A stretch of 64,000 nucleotides of DNA from Planomonospora sp. ID82291 (GCF_015711645.1 NZ_JABTEX010000003.1:682001-746000); one strand, 5' to 3'. Shown: positions 51,515 through 60,726, counted from the stretch's first letter. Notes: generated by a model not told the origin, from the sequence alone. Translations and numbers: made by a program.

Positions 51515-53107
51515 TTAGCCGTCGAGCCTTTCGAGGACTTCCCGGACCCTGACGGCGTTGATGTGGCCGGGGCCGTACCGCCGTTCCAGGTCGGGGAGGA
51601 GTCCTCCCAGCGTCCGCCCGGCCTCGACTCTCCTTCCGGAGCCGAGTTCCAGCAGCCCGATCTGACGGCGGAGCTCCAGGATGCGGTCCTCGTCGACGCC
51701 GAGACTCCTCTCGTCGTCGAGGAGCCGCCCGAGCAGTTCCAGGGCGGGACCGGCCTGCCCGAGCATCGCGTGACAGTTGGCCTCCATCAGGCGGCAGCGC
51801 AGCACGAGGTCGTCGCCGGGGCCCTCCAGCTCCGCCACGTCGGCGGCGAGCCTCTGGAACTCCGGGGCCGCGCGCCGGTAGTCGCCGCCCAGGAAGAGCA
51901 CGTCGGCCAGTTCGATCCGCAGGTCGATCACGGTACGGTCGGCCGCGCCGTACAGCCGGACGGCCGGTGCCACGGCCTGCTCGAGCACCCCCGCGGCCTG
52001 GACGAACCGCGACTCGGCCTTGAGCGCGGCGGCGTCCTTGCGGGCCACGGCGACGACGAGCGAATCGGCCTCCGAGGGCAGGACGCGCGCCGCGGGCCGG
52101 GCCGGCTCACGCGCCGCGGGCCGTACCGGCTCGGCCGTCGGGTGGGCGGCGGGCACGACGGAACGGTCCGCGGGCGGAGGCGCGGGGGCGTCGATGCGGC
52201 TGACCACGGCCGCGTACATCCGCGCCGGGTGCAGCGCGGAGGTGTCCACGTAGCCGGGCAGCGGCGGAAGCTCACGGCAGAAGTCCAGCAGCCGTTCGTA
52301 GACCACGGCCGCGGAGGACGGACGCTTCTCCGGCTCCTTGGCCAGCAGCCGGAGCAGGAGCCGCTCAAGGCCCTCGGGGGCGTCGCGCCGCCGGGTGCGG
52401 AGCGGCTTCGGCGGCTTGTCGGCGTGGTTGCGCATGGATGCCAGGGCGGTGGCACCGGCGAACTGGTTCTCACTGGTGAGCAGCTCGTCCAGCACGACGC
52501 CGAGGGAGTACAGGTCGCTTCTGGGGCTGGTGGCGCCCGACTCGGCCTGTTCGGGTGCCATGTACTGGGGGGTGCCGACGGCGACGCCGGTCCCGGTGAG
52601 CCGGGTCTCGGTGCCGGAGAGAGCGGCGGCGACCCCGAAGTCCAGCACCTTGACGGTGCCGTCGGGGCAGAGCATCAGATTGCTCGGCTTCAGGTCCCGG
52701 TGGACCAGGGAGCTGGCGTGGGCGACGGCCAGCACCGAGCAGACCTGGGCGGCGATCGCCGCGGCCCAGGCGACCGGCACCTCCTCCACCTCGTCGAGCA
52801 GCGAGGAGACGGGGCAGCCGTCGAGGAGCTGCATCACCATGTACAGGTCGTCGCCATCCGACCCGCAGTCGTAGACGGCGGGCACGCCGGGGTGCTGCAG
52901 CCGGGCGGTGATCCGCGACTCGCGCACGAACCGCTGGATCAGCTCCTGGTCGGGCCGGCCGCCGGGCAGCTTGTCGGTCCGGATGAACTTCACCGCGACG
53001 GGCCGGTCCAGGCGCTTGTCGTAGCCGAACCAGACCTCGCCCATGCCGCCGCCCTGCCGGGAGAGCGGATCCAGCTCGTAACGGTCGCCGATCGTTCGCT
53101 TCTTCAA
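51515..53107 (-). CDS. Soluble Ser/Thr protein kinase with C-terminal TPR-like region
   Basis: 530-aa eukaryotic-like kinase. Residues about 8-270 form the kinase domain with P-loop GGGMGEVWFG, VAVKFI lysine, catalytic loop HRDLKPSN, DFG and APEQ. An Ala/Pro-rich linker follows, then a helical TPR-like C-terminus (FVQAAGVLEQAVAPAVRLYG ... YRRAAPEFQRLAADVAEL). No TM helix is seen, so it is cytosolic, unlike PknB-type receptors. TTG 53107 is preferred because GGAG precedes it and the kinase fold starts there; GTG 53155 would add 16 residues. Its place between drmC and the helicase suggests a signalling role in the defence block. Confidence 0.85.
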   Translation of the reverse strand: MKKRTIGDRYELDPLSRQGGGMGEVWFGYDKRLDRPVAVKFIRTDKLPGGRPDQELIQRFVRESRITARLQHPGVPAVYDCGSDGDDLYMVMQLLDGCPVSSLLDEVEEVPVAWAAAIAAQVCSVLAVAHASSLVHRDLKPSNLMLCPDGTVKVLDFGVAAALSGTETRLTGTGVAVGTPQYMAPEQAESGATSPRSDLYSLGVVLDELLTSENQFAGATALASMRNHADKPPKPLRTRRRDAPEGLERLLLRLLAKEPEKRPSSAAVVYERLLDFCRELPPLPGYVDTSALHPARMYAAVVSRIDAPAPPPADRSVVPAAHPTAEPVRPAAREPARPAARVLPSEADSLVVAVARKDAAALKAESRFVQAAGVLEQAVAPAVRLYGAADRTVIDLRIELADVLFLGGDYRRAAPEFQRLAADVAELEGPGDDLVLRCRLMEANCHAMLGQAGPALELLGRLLDDERSLGVDEDRILELRRQIGLLELGSGRRVEAGRTLGGLLPDLERRYGPGHINAVRVREVLERLDG

Positions 53108-53236
53108 CCCGCTCCACCCCTCGCCACATCGGTGGTTTCCGGGAAAAACGTACACGCTCCCCTGGCGGTGGGCCGGGCTTCTCCCCTCGCTCCACCTGGG
53201 GCGGATCGGCTGTCGCCCGGCCCCGTCACCGCTCCC

Positions 53237-54004
53237 TCATTTCAGCCTCGTCAACGTGCCCTTGGCACGCAGTTCGGCGATGTGCTCGGCCGCCCGCCGT
53301 GGCGCCGTCCCGCCCCTGACGAGCAGCCCGGCCTCGATGTTGCGGGACACCCCGGACTGGGTGAGGTTGGCGCTGGAGACCAGCAGCGCGCGCCGGTCGG
53401 CGACGGCGAGCTTGGCGTGCATCTTCGCGCCCTTCGTCTCACGCCTGCCGACCGGCCACTGCCACAGCTGCATTCCCTCGACCGAGGCGAACGCCGAGGC
53501 GGGTTCGGCTCCGGCGAGCGCGCTGCCCGCGCCCTGCAGGGTCTCCACCACCGCCATGACCGAGACGTCGCGTGCCACGGCCGCGCGCAACGCCTCCAGC
53601 AGCGGTTCGTACGGCATGGCGGAGTAGGTCATGAGCACCAGCTCGTGCGCGGCCTCACCGACGAGCTCGACGAGCACCCGCCCGGTGGAGCGGACCGGTA
53701 CACCGTGGGTGCTCGGCCCGCTCCACACCGGTTCGACGGAGACCGTCGCCCGGCGGTGTTCGTATCCGGCGGCGACCCCGCGCAGGTAGGCGGCGAACTC
53801 GCCGTACGGCATGCCGAGCGCCTCCCTCGCCGCGAGGATCACCTGCGCCGCCTCGGGAAGGCCGGGGACCGGCGCCACGTTCACGACGGAACTCGCCGGC
53901 TCCCCCGCGGCGATCCGGTCGGCCAGGGTGCGCACGTGCACCGGGCCGAACCGTTCGACCGCGTCGGCGGCGGCCTCCTCCAGCGCGGCGCGGGCGGCGC
54001 TCAT
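53237..54004 (-). CDS. drmC: DrmC, phospholipase D-family protein of DISARM
   Basis: 255-aa PLD-superfamily protein with one HKD motif: KMHAKLAVADRRALLVSSANLTQSG (His-x-Lys-x4-Asp, then Ser-Ser-Asn). The N-terminal half is helical (ARAALEEAAADAVERFGPVHVRTLADRIAAG) and matches DISARM DrmC proteins. In DISARM this subunit is the PLD-fold member of the drmABC core; in some systems it is dispensable for protection. ATG 54004 overlaps the drmB stop by four bases, confirming the operon. Confidence 0.9.
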   Translation of the reverse strand: MSAARAALEEAAADAVERFGPVHVRTLADRIAAGEPASSVVNVAPVPGLPEAAQVILAAREALGMPYGEFAAYLRGVAAGYEHRRATVSVEPVWSGPSTHGVPVRSTGRVLVELVGEAAHELVLMTYSAMPYEPLLEALRAAVARDVSVMAVVETLQGAGSALAGAEPASAFASVEGMQLWQWPVGRRETKGAKMHAKLAVADRRALLVSSANLTQSGVSRNIEAGLLVRGGTAPRRAAEHIAELRAKGTLTRLK

Positions 54005-55911
54005 GGCAGTTCGGGGTAGATCGCCAGACCGGCGTCCTCGTCGATGGGCACGACGAACCGGCGGTCGAGGAAGCGGTTGCCCCGCTCGCAGGTCGTCTCG
54101 GACACGAACAGGCACACGTGGCAGGCGGCGCCGTGCAGGAAGTCCTCCGGTTTGCTCGGCAGCCGTTCGGCGCAGAGCGGGTCGGAGGAGCAGTGCCGGG
54201 CGTCGGCCAGCGCACGGCGGGTCAGCCGGACCAGCTCGTCGGGTTCGGCCAGGGAGACCAGGCCGCCGAGGGTGCCCTCGGCGTCGGGCACGGCGGTGTA
54301 GATGAGGATGCCGCCGCGCGGGTCGTCCTCGTTGCCCGCGTAGATCCGCTCGGCGAGGCTGGCGGAGTTGTAGCCGCATTCCAGCGCGATGGTGCGGATC
54401 AGCAGGTGCGAGAGCGTGTGCAGAGCGTAGTAGCGGGGGCCGGGCCAGCCTCGGTAGCGGGTCTCGTCGTCGAACGTCAGACCGGTCCGGGCGGAGTAGC
54501 GGTGCTCGCGGAAGCGGCCGTAGGCCTCGCGGTGCCGCCGGAAGGCCTCGGACTCCTCTACGCGGGCCTCCCAGCCGGTCAGCAGGTCCTCGGGAAGCCG
54601 CAGGAAGACGCCCTCTCCGCACACCTCGCTCGCCGGCACCCAGGTGGACTTGGACCGGGAGAGCGGGACCCGGAGCACCAGCTCCGGGTCCTCCGGATCG
54701 GGAGCGTCCAGCCGGGTGAAGCCGACCATGGCGCGGACCTCTCGGAGCCGCTCGACCTGGACCACGTCGGAGAAGAAGCCCTTGAGCAGGGGCGGCACGC
54801 CCTCCGGATCCCGGTGGGCGGTGAAGTCGTCGCTCGGCTCGGGCAGGACCGGGCTGGAGAACACCTGCCACTCGGGCGTCAGCAGATCCGGGTACCCCTC
54901 CGCCTCCTGCTCGTCTCCTGTCTCCTCCTTCTTGCGATGCTGCTGGATGGCCGCCCAGAGCTCCTTGTCGTTCCACTTCTCGAACTCGAAGGAGAGCGGC
55001 GGCATCGTCCGCATGAACAGCAGCGTCTCAGGCCCGGCGACGGCCTGCAGGTTGCCCCAGAAGTGCTCGACCTTGCCCTCCAGCTCGCCCGCTCCCACCT
55101 GGGGGACGAACAGCGCCGACAGGGTCTGCGGGAACCACTGGTTGGAGGCGCCCACCACGAGCACGTGGAGCTGCTTGTCGCAGCCGTTCTCCGCGTGGGT
55201 GCCCAGGTGCGGGTGGCGGCCCCGGCACCGGGGAAGCCGGTCCCGGCCCTTGCGGTCCATCGCCTCGCGGATGTTCCGCGTGGCCTTGCAGCGCTGGCAG
55301 CTGATCTGCACGTTGGCGCCGATGTTCCCGCCGCGGTCCTCCATCAGCAGGTTCGGCTTGGACGCGACCGAGCAGGCATCGCCCTGGTGGACGAACTCCA
55401 GGTAGGGGAAGTCGTCCAGGTGCCCGGCCGTGCAGGCCAGCACGAAGCGGGCACCGACCACGAGGCGCTTCCTGTTCCCCTTGCCGCACTCGTGGAAGAA
55501 CTTGGCCTCGTGCGGCTTGCGGGGCTTGTCGTTCTCGAAGCCGAACGCGCGGGAGTCGATACGGGCCAGCAGGTTGCAGGCGGTGCAGCGCATCCAGCCG
55601 GGGAACGGCATGACGGGCACGCCGGTCCGCGACGCGTCGCCGTTCGGGTTGGTGTCGGTGCCGGGGATCCACGGGGCGGGCCGCATCTCCTTCACCGTCT
55701 TGCCGAGCATCGCCTGCACGGCGGCGAGCAGCCGCGGCTCGGTGATGACGGCGGCGTTGTCGCCCAGCTTGTCGTAGCGCCAGTCGTCGAGCCCTCGCAC
55801 CAGCACCGAGAAGCTCGGCAGGTCGACGATGGAGCCCACCCCGGAGGTGAACATCAGGTGGCTGGGGCGGACCGCTCCGACCCGGCGCCGGTACGGCGAG
55901 AACTCCGCCAT
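54001..55911 (-). CDS. drmB: DrmB, DUF1998-containing DISARM protein
   Basis: 636-aa DrmB. The N-terminus (PSHLMFTSGVGSIVDLPSFSVLVRGLDDW) and the cysteine clusters (CTACNLLARID; FFHECGKG; VLACTAGHLDDFPY) are typical of DrmB. The C-terminal DUF1998 region has HTLSHLLIRTIALECGYNSASLAERIY and a zinc-knuckle-like CHVCLFVSETTCERGNRFLDR. In DISARM, DrmB forms a complex with the DrmA helicase on DNA. ATG 55911 shares a base with the drmA stop (TGATG). Confidence 0.92.
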   Translation of the reverse strand: MAEFSPYRRRVGAVRPSHLMFTSGVGSIVDLPSFSVLVRGLDDWRYDKLGDNAAVITEPRLLAAVQAMLGKTVKEMRPAPWIPGTDTNPNGDASRTGVPVMPFPGWMRCTACNLLARIDSRAFGFENDKPRKPHEAKFFHECGKGNRKRLVVGARFVLACTAGHLDDFPYLEFVHQGDACSVASKPNLLMEDRGGNIGANVQISCQRCKATRNIREAMDRKGRDRLPRCRGRHPHLGTHAENGCDKQLHVLVVGASNQWFPQTLSALFVPQVGAGELEGKVEHFWGNLQAVAGPETLLFMRTMPPLSFEFEKWNDKELWAAIQQHRKKEETGDEQEAEGYPDLLTPEWQVFSSPVLPEPSDDFTAHRDPEGVPPLLKGFFSDVVQVERLREVRAMVGFTRLDAPDPEDPELVLRVPLSRSKSTWVPASEVCGEGVFLRLPEDLLTGWEARVEESEAFRRHREAYGRFREHRYSARTGLTFDDETRYRGWPGPRYYALHTLSHLLIRTIALECGYNSASLAERIYAGNEDDPRGGILIYTAVPDAEGTLGGLVSLAEPDELVRLTRRALADARHCSSDPLCAERLPSKPEDFLHGAACHVCLFVSETTCERGNRFLDRRFVVPIDEDAGLAIYPELP

Positions 55912-58900
55912 CACTTGCCCTCCCCATCCGGCGCGGAAACGGCGTCCGTGCCTGTCTGGCCGCCGTCGGGCGGCAGGAAGCTCCACGGGGGAGCACCGAC
56001 CGGCGTCTCGAAGATCCCGCCGCCGGAGCCGGCGGACGGGAGCAGCAGGTTGATCTCGTTCTCGGTCTCCCGCATGGAGTTGCCGACCGTGAGCGGCCCC
56101 CAGGGCCCGTTCCCGGCCCGCTCCAGCAGCCCGATCACGATCTCCTTGCTGGTGCTCTTCTTCGGCTCGTACCCGAGCCGCGCCGGGCCGTCCTTCGCCG
56201 TGTTCCACTTGTCGATCACGGTCTGGATCCGCTCCGCCAGCGCCTCCCGGCCGCGCGGCCCGCCCGCCACCTCGGCCCGCGCCAGGAACCGCTCGACGAT
56301 CCGCTCGACGACCGGCCCGTCCAGCTTCACGTCCTCGGCGTCGCGGTTGCACGAGTGGGACTCCTCGGCGTTGCGCACCGCCGCCGCGAACGTCGCGGCG
56401 GTGCCCCGGTCCAGGGCGCGGCGCGTGTACGGCGTGACGGACAGAGCCTCGACCTGGCGGTAGAACGTCGCGTGGTAGTGCTCGAAGTCCTCGTAGTGCG
56501 CCAGGTCCCTCGGGCGCGACCAGTTGTAGAGCGTGACGACCAGGCCCGGCTTGGTGGCCTCCCGGCCGACGCGGGAGGACGCCTGGATGTACTCGGCGGT
56601 GTTCTTCGGCTGGCCCGTCATGACCATCAGCCCGAACCGGGGCACGTCGACGCCGACCTGGAGCATCGAGGTGGCGAGCACCACGTCGACGGGCGGCCGG
56701 GCGGTCCGGCGCATGCTCCGCAGCTCGCGGTACCTCTCGGCGAGCGGGTGGGCCCGCCGCCGCTTCGTCTCGTCCTTCTCCCGCATGATGTCGGTGATCT
56801 CCGCCCGGCACTCCTCGATCCGCCGGGAGGTGTCCAGCTCCGCGTCGAAGCCGATCTCCAGCTGCTTGAGCACCTGGCTGATGTCGCCGGAGGAGATGCG
56901 GGAGGTGAGCTCGACGGCGTTCAGCATGTCGGTACGGCTGAGCAGCCGGTTGGACAGGCCCTTGCGGGTGCCGTTCACCCTGACCCGGGTGGTGACGTCG
57001 TCGTCGAGGTAGCGGCGCATGCCCGCCAGCTCGCGGGTGGCGTTGAAGTAGCCGACGAGCGTCATGTAGGGGTCGGCGGCCTCGCCGTACCGGTCGAAGA
57101 CGGTCTGCCCGGCCAGCAGCAGGATCTCGGCGAGCCGGATCTCCGCGGACTTCAGGCGCACGCCGTGCGCGCAGACGCCCAGGTAGCGGCGGCCGGGGGT
57201 GGCCGGGGTGACCTCGACCTGCCGGGAGAAGAACGTGTCGGACACGTCGATGACCTGCGGCGGGAAGACCGCCAGGTCGCGGCCGAAGACGCCGAGCACC
57301 TGCCGGGCGGCCCGCTTGGTCGTCGCGGTCGAAGCGATGATCTTCGGTCCTGTGGGGCGGCCGCCGACGGTCCAGGTGCACAGCTCGTCCACCGCGGCCT
57401 CGAACAGGCCGACCGTGGTGCCCAGGGCGCCGGAGATGAGGTGCAGCTCGTCCTGGATGATCAGGTCCGGTGGGCGGAGCCGCGCCACGGGGCGGCTCTC
57501 GGTCTTCGGCAGCCTGCCCTTGGCGTGGTGCTTGCCGCCGCACTCGGCCCGCTCGTCCATGTCGGGGTGGCGGTAGCCGTGCCGGGGGCAGCGCTGGCCG
57601 ACCCGGCCGAACAGGTGCCCGGCGAACCCGCGCCACGGCAGCTGCGCCAGCTTGTCGACGGTGGCGATGACGAGGCTGGGCACCAGCCGGTAGATCTCCT
57701 CGTCGACGGTGAGGATCGGCAGGCCCTCCCGCCGCGCGTACACCGCGTCGTCCAGCTTCGCCCCGGCCGGGGCCAGCGGGTCGCCGGCCAGCAGTCCGCG
57801 GAGCATGCGGTCCTCGCCGAGCCGGGAGAACGGGCACACCTCGGCGTCGCCCTCGCTGCCGCGCCCGCAGTAGAGCAGGATACGGCGGCGGCCCTCGTCG
57901 ACGTCGATGTTCCGGCCGGCGACGAGCTTCTCCCCGCACCAGGGGCACGACAGGGTCTGCAGGACGTTGGCCCGGAGACTGTCGGGAGCCTCCTTGGCCT
58001 CGGTGATCTGGTCCGACGCCTCCGCGAACCAGTTGGGCGAGACGCTGCCGCCCACCCAGAGGCCGATGCGGAACGGCTCGGTGCCCCAGGTCGCCGGGTC
58101 CTCGCGGCGGACCACCTCGGCCGCGCAGACCAGGGCGGCGGCCCGCTGGAACTGCTGGGCGGTGAGCAGGCGCAGGGTGTAGCGCATGAGCACGGAGACG
58201 CCGTCGAGGCCGTTGCGGGCGTGCTCGCCGGTGCCGACGGTCTTCTGCAGCCGCCGGATCGCGAACGTGTAGGCGGTCAGGCCGAGGTAGGCCTCGGTCT
58301 TGCCGCCGCCGGTGGGGAAGAAGAGCAGGTCGACGGTGGCGGTGTGGTCGGCGGCCCGCTCGGGGTGCGCGGGGTCGGTCAGCGACGGCAGGTTGAGCAG
58401 CACGAACGCGAGCTGGAACGGCCGCCACGAGGCCGCCTTCGCGCCCTGCTCGCCGATCTCCGCCATCGCCTGCGGGTAGCTCAGTCCCTGCTCCTCGCGG
58501 AGCTTGGCGACCGCCGTACGGCGCCGCTGCAGCGCCATCGTCCGGTTGGCGAAGCGGAACGCGGCCAGCGCCTGCCCGTGCCGCTCGGCGGTGAACTCGG
58601 GCTCGCCGCCCACCGTCTCCGGGGTTCCGCAGAGCAGCCTGATCCCAGCCCGGACGCGGGAGGCGGCCTTGCGCGCCTGGTGCACGGCGACCGCCGCGGC
58701 CTCCTGGAGCGGCTCCGGCAGGGTGGGGATGCGGGCCTCCTGCTCGTCCAGCCAGGAGGCGTAGCCGTCGGCGAGCGGGGTCAGCCCGGCGGCCAGCGTC
58801 TCGGGCGTGCCGTCGGCGAGGGCGTCCATGGAGAGCTCGACTCCGGCCAGGGCGGTGCCCTCGCCGACCGGTGCGACGGTGGCGGGCACGTCGTGGACCG

Positions 58901-59963
58901 GCAGCCAGGTGGTGCGGAGCAACTCGGCGCGGCGCTCTCCCTCGGCGACCTCGGCGTGCACGGCGACGTTGCGCCCGTTGGCGTAGCGACGCTCGTCCCG
59001 GTAGAGCAGCCGCAGGTGCTTCTCCTCCAGGTCATCACCGGCCCCGCCGGAGGTGCCGGTGGCACCGTCGAGCGGGTCGTCGACCGGGAGGAAGACCGCC
59101 GGGCCCTGCCCGGGGACTGCGGTCACGGTCAGCCCGGCCTGGAACAGCCACGCGGTGTCGGACCGCTTCTCCGGCTCGGCCTGCTGGTTGACCAGCGCCA
59201 GCTCGACGACCCGCCGCCCGTCCTTCTGCGGCCGTACGGCGAGCGTCAGCAGCACGCCGGGGGCGTCGGGGCCGTCCATGGTGAGCGGGATCTTCTGCGA
59301 CGGCTCCCCGTCGAGCCGGACCACCCTGTACTGGTTCATCTGCTCGCGCGTCCAGACCGTCCTGGTCCGCGCCTTGCCTTTGGCGTCCTCGACCTGCTTC
59401 GATCCGGGGGTGTAACGGCCCCAGGCGGCGGTGACCTCGAGTGCGTCGACGTCGCCGGGCACGGCGAACGACAGGCCCATGGAGGAGGCCCAGAGCCGGC
59501 CGAGGTTCTGCGGGGTGGGCCGGTCGGCGAGCTCGCCGTCCTCGGCGTCGCCCTCGACGCCGAGCTCGGTGTCGGGCACCTCGTCGGCGTCGTCCACGGC
59601 GAGCTTCGGCGACGGCTTCGGGCCGAGCATGCCGACCAGGTAGCGGTCGCGCGGCCCCATCACGTGGTGCGGCAGCTCCTCCGACTCGCCGTCCCACGGC
59701 CCGAGCAGGTCACGCGCCACCAGCTCCTGGAAGGCGTCCCGCACCTCGAACGAGCCGGCCTGCTCGAAGTCCTGCGGCGTCCCCAGCCCGTGCCGGAGCC
59801 GGTCGATCCGCTCCTGCTTCGGGTCGTTCTTCTGCTCCTGGTCGGGCATGACCGTTCTCCCCTCCTCGGCGCCGTTCCCGCTGCCGCTCGGAGCGGCACC
59901 GGGGCCGAACAGGTCGTCCTGCTCCGCTCCGGCCGCGAACAGCTTCTCCTGCCGGTCGAACAC
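55911..59963 (-). CDS. drmA: DrmA, DISARM superfamily 2 helicase
   Basis: About 1350 aa. The N-terminal 480 residues are the DrmA-specific region. The SF2 motor has Walker A FFPTGGGKTEAYLGL (Lys555), motif II IIQDELHLI (Asp838-Glu839), a C-lobe DVVLATSMLQVGVDVPRFGLMV and motif VI ASSRVGREATKPGLVV. DrmA binds and translocates on DNA as the motor of DISARM. The start is uncertain: GTG 59963 (VFDRQEKLF) follows AGAGGA, while ATG 59990 and TTG 60002 are longer options; the last falls in a palindrome shared with the divergent antitoxin gene. The expected methyltransferase partner is only a remnant upstream. Confidence 0.92.
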   Translation of the reverse strand: MFDRQEKLFAAGAEQDDLFGPGAAPSGSGNGAEEGRTVMPDQEQKNDPKQERIDRLRHGLGTPQDFEQAGSFEVRDAFQELVARDLLGPWDGESEELPHHVMGPRDRYLVGMLGPKPSPKLAVDDADEVPDTELGVEGDAEDGELADRPTPQNLGRLWASSMGLSFAVPGDVDALEVTAAWGRYTPGSKQVEDAKGKARTRTVWTREQMNQYRVVRLDGEPSQKIPLTMDGPDAPGVLLTLAVRPQKDGRRVVELALVNQQAEPEKRSDTAWLFQAGLTVTAVPGQGPAVFLPVDDPLDGATGTSGGAGDDLEEKHLRLLYRDERRYANGRNVAVHAEVAEGERRAELLRTTWLPVHDVPATVAPVGEGTALAGVELSMDALADGTPETLAAGLTPLADGYASWLDEQEARIPTLPEPLQEAAAVAVHQARKAASRVRAGIRLLCGTPETVGGEPEFTAERHGQALAAFRFANRTMALQRRRTAVAKLREEQGLSYPQAMAEIGEQGAKAASWRPFQLAFVLLNLPSLTDPAHPERAADHTATVDLLFFPTGGGKTEAYLGLTAYTFAIRRLQKTVGTGEHARNGLDGVSVLMRYTLRLLTAQQFQRAAALVCAAEVVRREDPATWGTEPFRIGLWVGGSVSPNWFAEASDQITEAKEAPDSLRANVLQTLSCPWCGEKLVAGRNIDVDEGRRRILLYCGRGSEGDAEVCPFSRLGEDRMLRGLLAGDPLAPAGAKLDDAVYARREGLPILTVDEEIYRLVPSLVIATVDKLAQLPWRGFAGHLFGRVGQRCPRHGYRHPDMDERAECGGKHHAKGRLPKTESRPVARLRPPDLIIQDELHLISGALGTTVGLFEAAVDELCTWTVGGRPTGPKIIASTATTKRAARQVLGVFGRDLAVFPPQVIDVSDTFFSRQVEVTPATPGRRYLGVCAHGVRLKSAEIRLAEILLLAGQTVFDRYGEAADPYMTLVGYFNATRELAGMRRYLDDDVTTRVRVNGTRKGLSNRLLSRTDMLNAVELTSRISSGDISQVLKQLEIGFDAELDTSRRIEECRAEITDIMREKDETKRRRAHPLAERYRELRSMRRTARPPVDVVLATSMLQVGVDVPRFGLMVMTGQPKNTAEYIQASSRVGREATKPGLVVTLYNWSRPRDLAHYEDFEHYHATFYRQVEALSVTPYTRRALDRGTAATFAAAVRNAEESHSCNRDAEDVKLDGPVVERIVERFLARAEVAGGPRGREALAERIQTVIDKWNTAKDGPARLGYEPKKSTSKEIVIGLLERAGNGPWGPLTVGNSMRETENEINLLLPSAGSGGGIFETPVGAPPWSFLPPDGGQTGTDAVSAPDGEGK

Positions 59964-59990
59964 GTGGGGGCGTCCTCTCAAGTTGCGCAT

Positions 59991-60006
59991 GTAGTTGTAC
60001 AAGTAC
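59991..60006. promoter_or_regulatory. Palindrome between drmA and the divergent antitoxin gene
   Basis: GTAGTTGTACAAGTAC is a 16-bp palindrome with one mismatch per half, centred on the perfect TTGTACAA. It lies 15 bases before the antitoxin ATG (60022) and just upstream of drmA. Antitoxins of this family usually bind such sites next to their own gene, so it could co-regulate drmA. Confidence 0.55.
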
Positions 60007-60021
60007 GGGTAGCATCAGCGC

Positions 60022-60351
60022 ATGGCGAAATTCCTGCAAGTCGAGCCCCTGGCCAGCGCCCGTGCCCAGCTCAGCGAGACGATCGCCCGTATCAGCGAGC
60101 AGGGCGTCCAGGCCGAACCCGTCGTGATCGGCCGCCGCCGCAAAGCTGAGGCCGTTCTCATCAGCTTCGAGCTCTACGAGCGGCTCGCCGACCTCATCGA
60201 CGAGATCCAGCTCGCCCCTCTGCTCCGGGAACGACTCGCCGGAGTGACGGAGAGCCCGGACCTGACCCTGGAGGAGGTCGCCGACTCCCTCGGGATCGAT
60301 CTCGAAGAGCCGCTCGCGCCCCGCCCGGACGGGCATGAGTCCGTGGCATGA
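60022..60351 (+). CDS. Phd/YefM-like antitoxin without an adjacent toxin
   Basis: 109-aa protein with a Phd/YefM-type N-terminal DNA-binding fold (FLQVEPLASARAQLSETIARISEQG ... EPVVIGRRRKAEAVLISFELYERL) and an acidic C-terminal tail. No toxin gene directly follows; the next gene is another antitoxin 90 bases away. It is divergent from drmA and close to the 59991-60006 palindrome, so it may act as a transcription factor for the drm block or be a partner of the RelE-like domain encoded downstream in that block. Family sound, role inferred. Confidence 0.78.
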   Translation: MAKFLQVEPLASARAQLSETIARISEQGVQAEPVVIGRRRKAEAVLISFELYERLADLIDEIQLAPLLRERLAGVTESPDLTLEEVADSLGIDLEEPLAPRPDGHESVA

Positions 60352-60379
60352 GGTAACGGCCTGACATTCACTCCGAAGG

Positions 60380-60395
60380 GTAGCGATTCCGCTAC
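60380..60395. promoter_or_regulatory. Inverted repeat upstream of the second antitoxin gene
   Basis: GTAGCG-ATTC-CGCTAC is a perfect 6-bp-arm inverted repeat about 46 bases before the antitoxin start. The position suits autoregulation by the antitoxin-toxin complex. Confidence 0.5.
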
Positions 60396-60441
60396 TCTTC
60401 GACTTATGCTCCCCGCGCACACCGCCATCTACACTCGTGAC

Positions 60442-60726
60442 ATGAGCGACAACGCGTTCGAGGTCCCGTTGAACGAGGCCGACGGCCACCTGCCCGACGT
60501 CATCACCGCCGCCGCCGAGCGCCACACGATCGCCTACCTCACCGACCAGGGGCGCCGCGTCGCAGCGATCGTCCCCGCCGATGAGGCGTGGTATTGGACG
60601 CCCGGCTGGCAGGCGGCCGAGGCCGAGGCGGACGCCGATGCGCGCGAGGGCCGGACTCGCGTCTTCGCCACCGCCGACGGTCTCTTCGCCGAGTTCGACA
60701 CGGTACGCGGAGACGTCGGCGAGTGA
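60442..60726 (+). CDS. Antitoxin of a type II toxin-antitoxin pair
   Basis: 94-aa antitoxin of the Phd/prevent-host-death type: FEVPLNEADGHLPDVITAAAERHTIAYLTDQGRRVAAIVPADEAW, then an acidic helical tail (EAEADADAREGRTRVFATADG). ATG 60442 (MSDNAFEVP) fits the family; an upstream ATG at 60406 is possible. Its stop overlaps the start of the toxin gene (GTGA), the usual antitoxin-first order. Confidence 0.8.
   Translation: MSDNAFEVPLNEADGHLPDVITAAAERHTIAYLTDQGRRVAAIVPADEAWYWTPGWQAAEAEADADAREGRTRVFATADGLFAEFDTVRGDVGE

Noticed and set aside
56355-60149. A 1264-codon open frame on the plus strand opposite drmA
   Set aside because: It is antisense to a well-supported helicase, composed of Val/Gly/Ala/Arg-rich sequence with no domain, and is the normal by-product of high third-position GC.
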